Below are positions 1-12,940 of a stretch of DNA of 64,000 nt, piece after piece. Each line of letters opens with the position of its first letter. Within the stretch, counting starts at the first letter, position 1. The stretch spans positions 15,402,501-15,466,500 of the forward strand of contig CM037459.1 in the NCBI GenBank assembly GCA_021014325.1, read 5' to 3'. Both the position numbers and the translations under genes were made by a program. This stretch comes from Plazaster borealis. Its lineage: Eukaryota > Echinodermata > Asteroidea > Forcipulatida > Labidiasteridae. Below the pieces are notes generated by a model, which did no database searches, was not told the origin of the DNA, and saw nothing but the letters and a program-made list of their open reading frames with translations.

Positions 1-1198
1 ATAACAGGGTGTGGTGCATTGCATGCGTGCAGTGGAACACAAGGCAGTTATTCCTGAAAGGAGTCAATTTACCGTTCTTCCATTTCATGAGTTTAACGTA
101 GTTTTTATTATACAACTATTGTAACTTAATCTCAAAGAACTAGCTTTAACCACAGTACGGCCATCCTGCTCTATATAAAATTGATGAGTTTTATTTGAAA
201 ATTTTGAAAAAGTATCTCACTATTGAAGATCATTTGTTCTATTATCCGCCGCGGATATAAATTTTGAAGACATTAACTCGCAGATAAAACCGAACATAGA
301 ATGTTATTAGGCTTACCTAAGAACAGTGTATTGTAAGTGACTCAAGGGTCAACCGCTGCAGTCCTTTGTCCTAGGGTATCCGATTTGGATGTGATAGCCA
401 TCTTTAAGCACGTGCGTAAGAATTAAATGGCACGGCCTTTGTAGTTTTATTTTGAGTTGAATTCTTGTTACCAATTACAGCATGATGTAACAATGGGAAG
501 AAGAAAAGTACACTGCTTAACTCAATCTACTTTTTGAAATGTGTAATTAAAGTTGCCGAATTTGGGGGAATGTATAATTTGAACTAGACTACAATAATGC
601 GTTAAAGGGTTATTTTATCAATACTTGTAGCTGTGACACTCAACTGCCAGCAATTTATTGGAACCTTTCAGGATGCTGAGATGACTTCTTAGTTAACACC
701 TTACTTGTTGTACGGGTTCTAGCAATCATATTATAATAAAAAATAATTTTAATTGGATTTGTGAGATGAAAGGTTAACCATAGATGCACAAAATGGATGG
801 ATACAAACCAAACGGCTTACTTCGACTATGGACTATTTAGAAATGATTGTACTTTCATCCCAATAGAGTGTATTGCTGTTTGACGAAAATATTTACTGAA
901 TTTGTTCATAGAACGATGGGAAATGCGTTCCGTTAAACTTAAAGCCTAACTCTGACGCAGCATCCAGAGTATAATTATTTGAATGTGAGGACTTAACATA
1001 GACTGTTTTATCTTAACAGGTGTTGTAACCGTTACCCCACGTATACGTGTAGCCTAATATCTTACTGTTGTTTTATTGTGTGAGTGAGGGAAAACAGTCA
1101 GACCGGTGGTAATAATAATTGCTATTGCACAAAAGGGACATGTCACAAATGCCGTCAGCCTGATAGGTTTATAGAACACCATGCTATAGGAAGCCCAC
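1..1198. other. Presumed intron of the cystine-knot gene
   Basis: AT-rich sequence with no open frame of note. A pyrimidine-rich TTTCAG on the minus strand near position 20 could be an acceptor, but the phase-0 continuation hits a stop, so no exon is claimed. Confidence 0.3.
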
Positions 1199-1742
1199 CT
1201 GTATAACTTGAATAAGCTCATCGTCATTGGTAAGAGCTAAAACCAGTGGATCCCATAGCTCCACTCTCGGGCAGACATTGATGTTAGCGTCACGCTTCTC
1301 CCGATGAGGTGGGATAGTTGTAGATGGTGTGGGTGGCGGTCGATCGGGACCGTGGAAATAGTTTCCATAGCGGGATAAGATTTTAGCTTTCTGTTCCGAA
1401 TTGAGCGAGACGATTGGAGTGTGCAGAATGGTGCTAGACGCTTGTAGAAGTTTCTCCGCATTACGCCAGGTATTTATGAACGGCCTCTTGCAGAAAGCCT
1501 CTCGTCTTTGCGACCAGCTCAGCTCAATTGTCTCCTGTGTTTTGATGTAAGGCAAACAATCTTTCAGGCTACATGTATTTTCATTGCTGTTGGTACGCTG
1601 TTCTTCTGACGACTCCGGGGGGGTCATGTCAGTGTGCCGACGAGAAGACAACATTGCATCAATGTCATCGTTGCCTGTACTACCTCTCAACCCACTCATG
1701 CTCAAGTAGGCACCGCCACAAATGCTACTGCTGCTGCTGCTG

Positions 1743-1774
<32 letters not shown>

Positions 1775-1930
1775 TGTAAACTGTCGTCCACCATGAAGTA
1801 TAACACTGCTTCTCATTGTGCTCCTCCCGCTGCTGCTTCGGTACCATGAGCTGTGTCTGCCGGAGAGGGCGTGTTTTATTAGCATCATGAAAACGAGTAC
1901 AATGAGAACCGTCAGATGCTTCTTCATTTT
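1199..1930 (-). CDS. Secreted cystine-knot growth factor precursor (neurotrophin/Spaetzle-like), first coding exon
   Basis: The frame encodes a signal peptide (MKK followed by about 18 hydrophobic residues), a Ser/Arg-rich pro-region with a run of 17 Ser encoded by CTG/CTA repeats on the plus strand, and a dibasic REKR site. After it comes a segment starting NVCPRVELW in which the V-C-x-x-V-x-x-W spacing matches the start of mature neurotrophins. The frame ends exactly at a good donor (CAG|GTGGGC) in phase 0, so the rest of the cystine knot should lie in exons to the left; none was identified in bases 1-1198. I chose the MKK start at 1930 because it opens the signal peptide; an in-frame ATG at 1951 adds 7 residues. 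Family knowledge: such proteins are furin-cleaved and secreted as dimeric ligands. A Spaetzle-like or other cystine-knot identity is equally possible. Splicing is inferred. Confidence 0.5.
1724..1776. repeat. CTG/CTA trinucleotide microsatellite coding for poly-Ser
   Basis: A run of about 17 trinucleotides (mostly CTG with a few CTA on the plus strand) lies in the pro-region of the secreted precursor, where it reads as Ser on the minus strand. Such tracts are often length-polymorphic. Confidence 0.85.
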
Positions 1931-2084
1931 GAGCTGGAAGAAATTGATCAAATTGAATTACGAATTCATGTTATCAAACACTCCTTTACAACTGAGTTCA
2001 AAATATTGCAGAATTAAAATTAGAACTCGTTTGCCAACTCTTGATAGCTTTCGATACTGTTGTTACGTTACATTAAAGAGGGAG

Positions 2085-2615
2085 GGAAATAACCAATACA
2101 TTTTTGTGATGTACTCATTTTCCAGTAGAAAGAGTCCTCATGTGAGTGGGGAAAATTACAAGTCTCTAACCTCACGTTAAAATGGTGTGAATTGCCATTG
2201 TATTCGATACCCTTCCAGAGAAAAATGGGTCTGTACATTTTGGTACGGGGATGTTTTGGTCCATTCCTGACTTTCGATAACATGTAATAAAAATGACTGA
2301 CAAAAAATTCCTCCTTGGAATGTAAAGATCCATTAGTTGTTTAAATCCAATGACGTCATGGTTCAAATATCGCTCTGAAAAGTCAGTTATGAACCAAAAC
2401 ATCCCCGTACAAAAATAAAGAGACCCATTTTTCTCAAATTGATGTCATCAGATATTTCGGATGTTGACAAATTTTGCATTGGAAGGGTATTGAATACAAT
2501 GGCAACTTACACCATTTTAACGTGAGGTTAGAGACTTGTAATTTTTCCCCCACTCACATGAGGACTCTATCTACTGGAAAATGAATACATCACAAAATTG
2601 AATTGGTAATTTTCC
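2085..2615. mobile_element. Foldback/MITE element with long inverted arms
   Basis: The segment starting AACCAATACATTTTTGTGATG is repeated in inverse orientation ending CATCACAAAATTGAATTGGT. The arms continue inwards for about 200 bp, through the TAACCTCACGTTAAAATGGTG block and the CGGGGATGTTTTGGT block, with scattered mismatches. No coding capacity is seen. It is best read as a non-autonomous foldback DNA transposon. Confidence 0.75.
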
Positions 2616-2953
2616 TTCCTCCTAAAACTGAATGCGTGATTGGACCATTACTCGCGCGTAACACATTCAGCGGGCATTTTGCTGGGTTCTAGATTGCAAT
2701 AATTACATATTTGCTGAAAAGAAAACGTTTTCATTCACCAGTCTTCACCGTACATCACATCTTTCAAATATTACAAATAATACATCGGCTTCCCGCCATA
2801 AGCTATTATGCCTTATTGCCAGGCACGTCAATTGCAGAATTAAACCAAGCAGAAGGTCGAGTTAACAACAAGGTAGTCTACATTCTATGACGCGACAGGG
2901 TGCTTACCTGGTTAATAAATGTTCCATGTATAATAAAGAATATGCGGAAGTAT

Positions 2954-3944
2954 GTGAAGGCTATGACACACGGCTGAGGGCGCTAGCGCATAGCAACGCA
3001 GCTCCGTGTAGAAAGCATAGGCGTAGTGTAAAAGCATAGGCGAAGCAGCGCGTGCACTGAATGGACGGTGAAGGCCACCGCTCATTCACGTGCAGCGTAC
3101 AGCGCATGCGCGAGGCTACTCCAGAGGCTATATAAAGCGCGTCGCTCCATGAAAGCGGGGTCCTGCTCTGTTTAGGATAAGGTGCGTAACGAACTGATAG
3201 GCGGGTATAACCTCCTTGTATAACCAGACGGTTGGGAATGTGGTAGGCTGTGTGGAGATAATAGGATTCTCATAGGATCCTAGCGGTACGGTGCGATCGG
3301 TAATAGAGATCTCTGCCGAAACCCTGCAACGCAAGTTGCGCGGGGCGGTGACTCTATAATCTCCCGTGGCTTAAACAGACCCTGGTGTCCGGTGTGCGAG
3401 GCTGGCGGTACTGCCTGGTCCATTGCTGTCATTTGCGCAATCGAATAGGGTGGAAAAGGTGTGGGGCTATTACCAGTGGTGCGTGCGATCGAATAGGATA
3501 CGGGCGTGTTGCCGGAACCCAGCAGTGCTGAGGCGACATCCCTTTCCTGTTATAGTCCCGACCCGCTTCATTCAAATCTTATGCGCATGGGCGTTGCAAA
3601 CTGAGACGTGAGTCATAGACCTACAATAACGTTGTGTAAAGGGCGCCACCTACGGTGGTAGAAGAGTTCATGAATAAACCATCTTTGTTGCCAAGTGTGC
3701 TACTTTGAAATCTTGTGTCATCTGTGTACTTCTTGGTGTCTCCTTCCCGAGCCAAGTCTAGAGGTTAAGGGTCCCACGAGCATCTCGATCGACCTACCAT
3801 ATACCAACACTGGGAAGGTATATTTCTATCCCAACGGATCTGTCTCTAGCCGCTCAGAGCGTTTCCGGCCAGGCGTCCGATGCCGACACTCTCTTAGGGT
3901 AGTTGCCTAGCGACTTACTTGTTCGAGGGGGGTGTTGCGCGACA
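2954..3944 (+). mobile_element. Possible solo LTR or retroelement promoter region
   Basis: A GC-richer block contains a TATA-like CTATATAAAGCG near 3126, an AATAAA at about 3673, and ends in GTGTTGCGCGACA. It starts TGTGAAGG and ends ACA, as LTRs do, but no matching target duplication was found at these borders, so the call is weak. Confidence 0.3.
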
Positions 3945-6900
3945 ATTCTCATCTCACAAATCACTTTTGCTTTTTCATTCACATACTGAATCCATAAACA
4001 TAAAAGGTCTAAAATATTACCAAACTTTCCATTTTAGTTTTTCTTTCAAATATTCGGCAGATTAAATGTAATTGCTTGAAAAATTGCACATTATTTGGAC
4101 CGGTAAAAATAATCTATAAATTATAGGGAATATCAATACAAACCTTGCTTCAGTTTGTTCAATATTTTTCTGATTTTAAGTCTTATCTTTATTGTTATCG
4201 ATATGGTAAAGTGCTCAGGTTTAATGATCAGTGGGGCGAAAAGAAAACAATTCCGGTTATTTCAAGTCACAAAACGAACCATATCATAAAAGTGGCAATC
4301 AGATGAACTGTTACAGTATTATGAATAATGTATTATGACGTTTTTGTCATCCATGCACACACAGCTGGATTTATAAACCAGATGTAGAGTTTGCATATGG
4401 AGGAAATGAAAGGTGATCAAACGGCTTCCGATGCGCCTCATTAATTGCTTCATTCTGCTAATTTTATTTTAATGAAAAAAAAACTGTTTTTCACTATACC
4501 TGATCATCAGTCTACACTTGGATGGATACATCTCGGCAGAATAGAAAGGCATGAAAGATTACCATGTCCATTTCAGACATACAAATCATCTAATTTATTT
4601 ATAGGTTTGGACAAATTATGTGCTGACATTGCCTCCCCCCACCATTCAGACAACATGACGTATTAAAACATCAACATGAGGACTAAGTTTTATAACCTTT
4701 TAAGTCTTTCGGGTAATAATGTGCATTATTTTAGTTCCGACATTCTACAATGATCACATAATTATTCACTTAATGTCGAGTTGGTACACAGTGAACATAA
4801 TTGTAATACACACTCGGGAAATGGAGTTGAATACCAACTTCCGAATTGTCTAACTTTCCCATTGTTTGACATGGCGTATATTCACCCTTTAAATCCTCAG
4901 AAGTTTAGACAGAAATTTGTTATCGTTCCTAAAGGCGTAATATCCTAATTAAAAGAGCGTGTGTGGAGTGGAGTGAAGGAGAAATATTGTGGGTGGCGCT
5001 TCTAATTATTAAAGGTCAAACTCGTAGGAATACTTGACTCGCCGCCTTGTCAACCTGCTATTTTGACATTGGCCTCGACGTAACGACTTTAACATTCTCT
5101 CCTTTCTGGACTACGGTGTCCAAGAAAAGTCATACGCTATATGTAGCTGCCCAGATGTATGTTAGAAAAATACGCCCAAACGTGTTATAATAATTAGCAC
5201 ACAATAATTAATACAATAAATCAAAGGACAGACACTGAAAGCAGATCATGCTGAGAGACTTGAACGAGTATTAATTTAACGAGTTTAGATAGTCCTTGAA
5301 CTTCGTTATAACTGAGCCATTAGAACCATGTCTGATCTGAGCATCACATTAAGTTTCAGATTGAAATCTGACGTCATGATCATTGAACTAATGAGGATTA
5401 TTGTCCTATTTCGATTTACAAAATTGGCAGCCGTGTTTGTGGACAATTTGGTTCAATTTTGTCAACACAAAACTAATTTTTTGCTTTGTAAAGTAACGAG
5501 TACTCTTAATAAAAAAAATTAATGTCCATAAAGCCCAGTTAAAAAAATGCAAGCACTGGTTTCAGTTCCCTTCTTTATAAAGTTCTTAAGTCGAAAGAGA
5601 AGTATGCATGAAGATGGCAGAGTGTTTTGGGTACGGCGAAGGTTGTCGATTATGCTGTTATTATAGTGAATGAGTTTCACCTATGAGAAACATTACATAA
5701 AGTCAGCATGTAGGATCATAGGCCTAAAGAACTATGTATTATCCTTCATACCCCTCTGAAATCGAGAGTATTGTGAATAGTACAAATTGGGAGTTATTAC
5801 GAGATCGACACTTGCTGAAATTTACGTCTTCTATCTAGGAACAAGCTAGCATAACGAGACAGTTTGCCCGTCCGTTATGATATTGTTTCACAATGTGTGG
5901 TTGTCACGCTTGACATTTCATGCCCTCACTCATGCCGCGTTTACATTCCTGCTCTTCAATAAATTAAGTATTTTTGATTGTGATTAAATTTGTAATTGGG
6001 TCAAATAAATATGTTCACATTTGGGAAAATTATGATCTTTAGCAAACAACTTTAAGTTGTTTTTTAAGCAAGGTTTTGTTTTTATGATAAAGCCAGAATC
6101 TTTGGTTAATATAATTGGATTTGGGGAAGTTTAATACATTAGTTGTAAGGACTTTAAAAAATTGTTTCGGTGTTCGTGTTTATTTTTTATTTTATTGTTA
6201 CGAATGGGGAGTGCAAATTACACAAATGACTTATACGTGTATCTTGAAATCGAATATTAAACTAGTGATTCAAAGTAATATTTATATGGATTAAATTGTC
6301 AATTACTCCAAAATAAACATGTCATCAGTTGCGCAACTGTTTTAAGCTGACACCATCACAGCTGTACGACCGAGCTGTTAGATTCGCTCTGTTTATATCA
6401 TGGCAGGAGATAATGTTTGGGTACAAATTCTTTATTAAACAACTGAAAAAGACCGCCGTGGAAATATCAGTAACATTGCATGGGCCTAAAGTTATTCAAA
6501 TTTTGCGAATCGAAATACAAATGAGTGTGGGGGGAATTGAGTGCCATTTGATGGATAATTTATAAATGTATGAAATTCACCAAAACAAATCTTCACTTTT
6601 AAAAATTCCCCTTTTTGTCGTTTCGTTACTAAACCACGTTTTATTCCTTTAATTTCGTATTATTTGTCTAAATGAAATTTTCCTTTTGCAAAAGACCTAT
6701 TATATCTCCTGATATAAGGCTTTCAACTTGATAACTTTGTTAAGCAATACGAGTTGTAAATATGAGGTGTAGCTTGTATATAAATTAATCAATCCGTTCC
6801 CAGTAGCATCTGGTATAAGGAAATTACTATAGGTATTGGAAAATCTGACAAAAGAAAAGGAAAAACAGACACAAATCGGACTCACCTTGTATTGGCTCAA

Positions 6901-7640
6901 CCAAATCCAACGTTTTATGACAGATTTTGCTGATGACGTCTTCTACAAGAAGTTCATTAAGGGAAAATGAGCTGGTCAACTGCCGATAAAACTATAAACT
7001 GCAAGCTATCTCGATACTCCCTTGGCGCTCTTGGAAAGACTCAGCGGAACTCGAACATGGTCACGTGGTATGGTGCAATGCTATGACGTCAGAACCAGAC
7101 GCACCAGTGAAGCTCAGCATGTGTTTTCATCGAGCCTGGATGGATTAGGCTCCAATAGAAACAACATCAGTCAATTTCTTTTGTTTTGAATGTTTTGATA
7201 ACATTTCTGATTCTGGTGATTTTCTTCAACATCTTTGGCTTATTGGTTAAAAGGAGATTCCCATAAACCAGGATACTGTAATGTGCGTATAGGCCGATTC
7301 AACTTGTTAATATATACGTTTTCCGCGCATTTTCGGCAAAAGGGCAGCTTGTACTTTCATTTTGCCTTTTCAGTTTGAACCGTCATTAATAAATACCTGG
7401 GACACTTTATCCATTCCGATTGGTCGAGAGGAGATGACGTGGCCATGTTTAAACGTGATTTGCATAAGTACCTCATTTAGTTTAGGCAGTCCTATTGGTT
7501 GAAAGGTGGTCACACGACCGTTTAATATCGGTTTTAAGCCGCTGATACAAACATAACTGGAGCGTTCTGTGCTCATAGCCATTGTGTCGGGCGCTAATAT
7601 ACACGTAACGCAATCATAGGCGTTGAGCGTCTCGTGCAAA
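3945..7640. other. AT-rich non-coding stretch, nothing recognised
   Basis: Only short chance frames occur; no splice-flanked coding segment, inverted-repeat element or RNA gene was recognised on either strand. Confidence 0.4.
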
Positions 7641-7644
7641 TTGA

Positions 7645-9225
7645 CCCTTCGCGAAACGGAGCCGATTTCACTAATGCTTTTCGATCATCGCATACGCCGA
7701 AACCGAACGCTAAATCCAAAATCCATTGCAACTTAGCGATGGGTTTTGGATAACGATTTCACTCAATCTTTCCGACGAATTTACTCATCGCAAAACTATT
7801 ATTAGCGATTACAATCTTGCGATGACTTGTTAGTGTTCGCAAAGTATACGTGCATCGCAAATTTATGACAAATTACGACATTTTGTGTTCAGATTTTATT
7901 AGCGGTGTAGGCTTTCCTCTTGACGTAGTTTAATTTGTCCGTGAATTAAAGAGTACATTGAGGTTTTGTTTAGGCCTACTCTTCGTCTTTTATTTGTATC
8001 CCCGGGATACCAACAACGCAGTTGGCTGATGACACCTTTCAGCGACCCAGCGACTGCTGACAAGAGAGCTGTTACATTTGGTAAAAAAAAGCATTTGACC
8101 TAAAATTAATGTATTGCATTGCATCCACAAATCTTCCTTTCCGATTTAATATTAAGGTTCCACTGGCTGAGAATTTTCAGCGACAACAGTTTTGACGAAT
8201 ATTTTGGGCATTTAGAAATTAATTATTTTTGCAAATTATTCCAAATTAGGCCTTTTTTTTGGGGGGGGTTACAATTTTAAAAAGCTGTTTCCCCTTTTGA
8301 CATTGAATTATCATTTAATCGATTTTTTTAAGATGACAACTCTTTAAGATTATTTCAGATTATTAGGATTAGCCTATGTTCATCAGGGAGTCGTCGACCA
8401 TCGAGTTGTTCAAGTCTCGCCTGAAGACTCATATTTTCAAACAGTATTTTTGTAACATTGTAACTTATTGAAAGGTTTGTATTTATTATTCATTTTCTAC
8501 AGCTATTTTTAACAAGTTCATTTTTTTAGCTTACTGTGTATCTGGCTGGTCAAGACGTAATTTTTTGTAAAATTGTTTAATTATCGGGTGGTTTTTTTCA
8601 TTTATGTTGTTTAATCCATTTTTGCTTGTATTCAGCGCCTTGAGGTTGAACCGATCTGCGACTGTTTGCGCTTTATAAATCTCTCTTTATTATTTTTATA
8701 TTATGTCAGAAAGAAAAACTCTTATTCTTATACATAAATTTAACCAGAAATTAACTAAGTTTTGTCAGATTTTCATCAGTCTCAACGTAACAACGTATTT
8801 ACGAAATTTTATAAAATTAAATAAATATAAGTTGAATTTGATTTCACGTGGACTTTTTTGTTGTTAAATGAATGCCTAAAATTTATACATTAATATGGTC
8901 CTTCTGTTGTTATTTTTGATACACATAAAACCGATTTATATTTCAACTTAAATATATTTTTTAATCGAACCGCAGCAACAAAATATTGACATGCCAGGCC
9001 TACGACGTCCACCACGTGACGACTGACAATTTTGCTGGCGGGTTATGTCAAAGGTCACTACTTTTAGCCTCGAACAAAACGTTTATTTTCCTTTTAATAT
9101 CATCGCAACTGCGATGACTTTAGCGAAACGCAAAATCAGCGACATCCCAAGAGCGATGCATTTGCGGTTTGCGATCTCATCGTGATAGCGATGATCGCAA
9201 ACGAGGACTTTCAAATCGGCCCCTG
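7645..9225. mobile_element. DNA transposon relic with GGRGCCGATTT terminal inverted repeats
   Basis: The left end (GGAGCCGATTTCACTAATGC then CGATCATCGC) matches the inverse of the right end (GCGATGATCGCAAACGAGGA then TTTCAAATCGGCCCC). Sub-terminal DNA on both sides is full of scattered GCGATG/CATCGC words. There is no transposase frame; the interior carries a LINE 3' end at 8.4-8.7 kb, so this is a nested non-autonomous copy. Confidence 0.6.
8386..8700 (+). mobile_element. 3' end of a CR1/L2-like LINE
   Basis: A short frame reads ESSTIELFKSRLKTHIFKQY and soon stops. This matches the conserved end of CR1/L2-type ORF2, where an F-K-S-R-L-K-T-H/Y-L/I-F motif precedes the stop. The following tail includes CAGCGCCTTGAGG and TGCGCTTTATAAAT, typical of these LINE 3' UTRs. 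It is 5'-truncated. Confidence 0.65.
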
Positions 9226-11330
9226 ATAGTGTAAATTGCAAATTTTGGCCTACAGAATAGAAAAGTGTACAGATTTATCTGCATTATTTTGTTACCTTTT
9301 TGAAAAAAGGGCATTCATAAATGGGAATAAAAGTGCAGTGACTCGATCTTACGGCCGTTTCAAACATTGCATGGTCGTGGACGTACGATAAACGACGCTG
9401 CCTTCGGCTCCATCCTTTATCACACGGCCGCGACTACTGCCGGTGTGGACGGAGATTCTCTCCCCCCGGTGAATCTGTCCCCTCGGACAACTTTACCAAG
9501 CTTGTCTAGGGTACAACGAATTGATATATTACTAGTTTGAACCTCTAAATACGGGCTGAAACGCAAAATCCAAGACGGCCGCAGGATATGGCGGCCATTT
9601 TGATTGTCCACCATGCATTCAACACTGTCACGTTACACATCACATAGGCCTACCACTTTCTTGAGAGAAAAAAATCAAAAACAAGAGGAAATTGTAACGA
9701 AATGACCGCAATTGTTTCAGTACAATTTGACACTGGATAAGTACCAGGAAAAGTCAGAAAATTTTGTGGTGATGGAATGCAGCGTTAACAAGTTACTGGC
9801 AACACCCCCCCCCCCCCGCACCTCCCAGTCCTGATAGGATTGACATTTAAACTCGTCTAACGGGAATACTTTTATGCCTATCGAAAACATGTTTTGTTTT
9901 ACATTGTTTTCCTTTTCTTTTATTTATTTTTTTATTTCACGAAATGTTCTTCATTAAACAAATGGCACTGGGCTACACAATACATCCGCCTTTGACAGCA
10001 CCACCGATTTTGAATAAATATTTATTCAAAAATAATGATTTTCTCCTTTCTTCATCCATTCGATAATTTGAGTACACAAAATACCACCTGTCTTAAGTTT
10101 AGGATGACTGCCCAACATCCGTCTTTCCATTTTAATTAAATCCGACTACAGTGAATCAATAGGAGATTATTCCCACTCAAATCGCACCGATGAGCTCAAG
10201 CATTAATTTTTATTAAAAAAGGGTCCAATAATAAATCAAGTTTTAATTTGGAGTTTCGACATTGCACAGCAGGTTTTTTCTACAGAGGATCAGCTCGGGT
10301 TGAGTGAAAATAGTGTGGGACCACTGTTAAACCAGGAGGCTAAGTATTGGCATACAAAATGTCACACACGACCAACGAGGGAACAGATGAACAGAGAAAC
10401 CATTGCCAGACCACACAAAGGCATCGGTTCAATTCACTGCTCCAAACACCCATCAAGTCCTCTCACCCCCACCCCCCTTAATTCATTTAAAAAAGAAATG
10501 TTCATAAAAAGTAACATGCAAGTTCCTAAATCGTAACGCTCCACTTTCGAATCAACATTGTAATTGTATAACGGCAACGCGCCGCTGTTAATATTGATAA
10601 TCAATGGTTTGCAATCTTTTCCACTCCTAACATTTTAAGACGTGCAATGAAGTAGTTGCCGAAGTTTAGGTTTCTGAGTATATTTCCTGAGTTTAATTAA
10701 CTTTTAACAATTCAAATTACACGCTATGAGTATAACACTGATTGTTTATCTATTATTAGTTTAAATTAAACCCACATTACAGTGAACGTGCATGTGTTAA
10801 CAGTAATTATAATCAATTCAATTCAAAACGAAATTTATATCCATATTTAGAACGATTATTTAAATCAAAGACGATCAAGAACTGATAGAGAAAAGAAAAG
10901 AATGAAATGAACAATAAATAATGAAATGGATACGGAGCAAACCAATATGGGGGAAAAATACAAAACAAAACAAATTACAGCAAAAACAAAAGCAACAAAC
11001 AAACAAACATTAACCAATTATCTAACGTAAAGAGGAATAATTATGTTGAACGAAAATAGTAATATAATACTTATATACCTGTTCATGTGTAAAGTTTTGT
11101 CATTTAGCCTTCGAGAAAGACTCTGCTATAGGGTCGAAACGTCATGCCATTAACTATTTTTTGCGAAAATAATAATAATGATAACTATAAGACATTGGGT
11201 GTTTGTCCTTTGGACGAACACAAAGCTGTTCCAGTTTATATACTATACGATCCAGACCCTGATGACCCTTATTAGTTTAAGGCAGTAGACCACCACCGTA
11301 AACTTACACCACCGTAAACACGCACCCTTA
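9226..11330. other. Non-coding stretch with one dispersed repeat
   Basis: No gene is recognised. The segment near 9440-9490 (GCCGGTGTGGACGGAGATTC) recurs at about 34056-34095, so it is a dispersed repeat. Poly-C at 9808 and A-rich tracts around 10.9-11.0 kb are simple sequence. Confidence 0.4.
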
Positions 11331-11339
11331 ATAATGACT

Positions 11340-11470
11340 CTGTGACCAAACCCTAACCACAAAACTGATTTCGCACCTGACCCTTACTCTTACAATGATC
11401 CTAACCCTGGTTACACATTGACCATTACCCTGAACCTAACAGTAACTGTAACCCTGACCCTTACCCATCA
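11340..11470. repeat. Degenerate CCCTAACC/CCCTGACCC tract
   Basis: Repeated words such as ACCCTAACC, ACCCTGACCC and CCCTTACCC form an imperfect low-complexity tract resembling degenerated telomere-like repeats. There is no uniform period. Confidence 0.5.
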
Positions 11471-12627
11471 TTAAACCTAAATAAACTTTTCAAACGTTTG
11501 TCTCCAAACCTTACTATAGGCCTACTGGCCTGTCATCAGGCTTGAACCCGCTGACCTGTTATTCTTTAAAAAACGTACCCTACAAATTTTCAGAAATTCT
11601 TGTTTTGCACAAGCAGCTGTATGAAATTGGGCCATCAGGTCTGTATTTCATGGAGGAATGAGGGCAATCACCAATGGCACTTGGCCACTGCCTTGGTGCC
11701 CCTTGAACTGTTACAGTATACAAAGTACAATTTCTCTCACAGAGGTGTCCTTTACCATATAAAGGAAAAACTTAAAACAATCTTACAACAATCCAATAGA
11801 TGGCCCTGTGTCTGGCTTTGGAGGATATGGTAGTGCAGGACCACATCACAATGGCTTATCACTGGGCCAGGCGAACCAATCTTACCCAAGTTCAGTGTTG
11901 AGTGACCTCAGAGTGGAGAATATTGGTGGATTCTGGAGACATGATGAGTTATTATACATCTATTGACACTCTTCCCCAACTACAAATATCTATTTGTCAT
12001 TTTACGCTCCCGTAATGGGTTTCGCCTAGGGTGTGTTGCCAGTGGCCCATAGCTAGACCGCCTGTAATTTGTCTCTTCGGGTTCTGCCATTCTTCTTTTC
12101 GCCTGTGCTTCCACGCAACTAACTGTATACACTCGGAGTTCGGGTTGGCTCAGTTGTACGCACTGACGTATTCAGAGCGGTTTCTGCAGTTGTCATAGCA
12201 GTGGAAATTCAAAATCATCTTCGTCTGGAGCTGAACTCATTGGACTATTGATGATTCCTCTTGCACGCCTTGAGTATGAATCTCATCACTATTCACAAGA
12301 CTTTCCTCCAAACTGGGCGGTTCATTGGTCGCACCACATGCCTATGCTTCAATTATTGGTTCGCCTTCATAGGGTTTCAATCTTTCACAGTGAACTACCT
12401 TCCTCTTCCTTCGCAGACTTCTTTGAATTCTTTCCTTTACGTCTGATAGCTTGTGTGTAATCAGATATGGCCCCTATGATCTGCTGCATAGGTGAGAACC
12501 CCTTCCACTTTGCAGGGTTGTGCAACCATACAAAGTTACTGTGTTGTAGTTTGTCTTGGATTGTTCGTCGGTCGTAGTACGCCTTTTTGCATTCTAGCGC
12601 TATGCTTCCCCAAGCTCTGCAAGCAGG

Positions 12628-12940
12628 TTACTTGGGGCTGACCCGGGTGAACCCCGAGAATGACGTCAAAGCTATTCGAACGCACAGAGGGGAGAGACCT
12701 AGGAGAGACCTGGATCGACCCGGTGAAGCCAATCGAACGCACTCATTGTCTAAGGCGACACGCTCCATTGGCGCACCTACGATATGTTGTTGTAGTGGCG
12801 CCTTCTTAGTCCTGGCAGGAGACTTCCTTTTTGCGCACACGTTACACTGTCTTATATCGGCTGCCATACCACACCAGTAGAACCTGGCCCAGAACTTTGC
12901 CATTGTTTTCTTGACCCCTAAATGCCCACTGGCCAAACCT
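12628..12940 (-). pseudogene. gypsy integrase zinc-binding (HHCC) fragment
   Basis: The frame starts with SGHLGVKKT and continues with FYWCGMAADIRQ and CNVCAKRKS, the second half of the H-x-H...C-x2-C motif of gypsy integrases. The LHGG half lies at about 13786-13810, beyond the 839-bp element that splits the gene. The catalytic core is not seen; the C-terminal region GPYLITHKL...VVHCERLKPY follows at 12340-12475. Confidence 0.85.

Noticed and set aside
1573..1849. Plus-strand frames rich in Cys or Ala over the CTG repeat
   Set aside because: They are the antisense reading of the poly-Ser microsatellite; the minus-strand frame has a signal peptide and a good donor.
2954..3944. A complete solo LTR with defined borders
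   Set aside because: TATA and AATAAA signals and TG...CA ends are present, but no flanking 4-6 bp duplication was found; kept only as a weak call.
11340..11470. An interstitial telomere
   Set aside because: The CCCTAA-like words are too degenerate and mixed with CCCTGA and CCCTTA; more likely low-complexity sequence.
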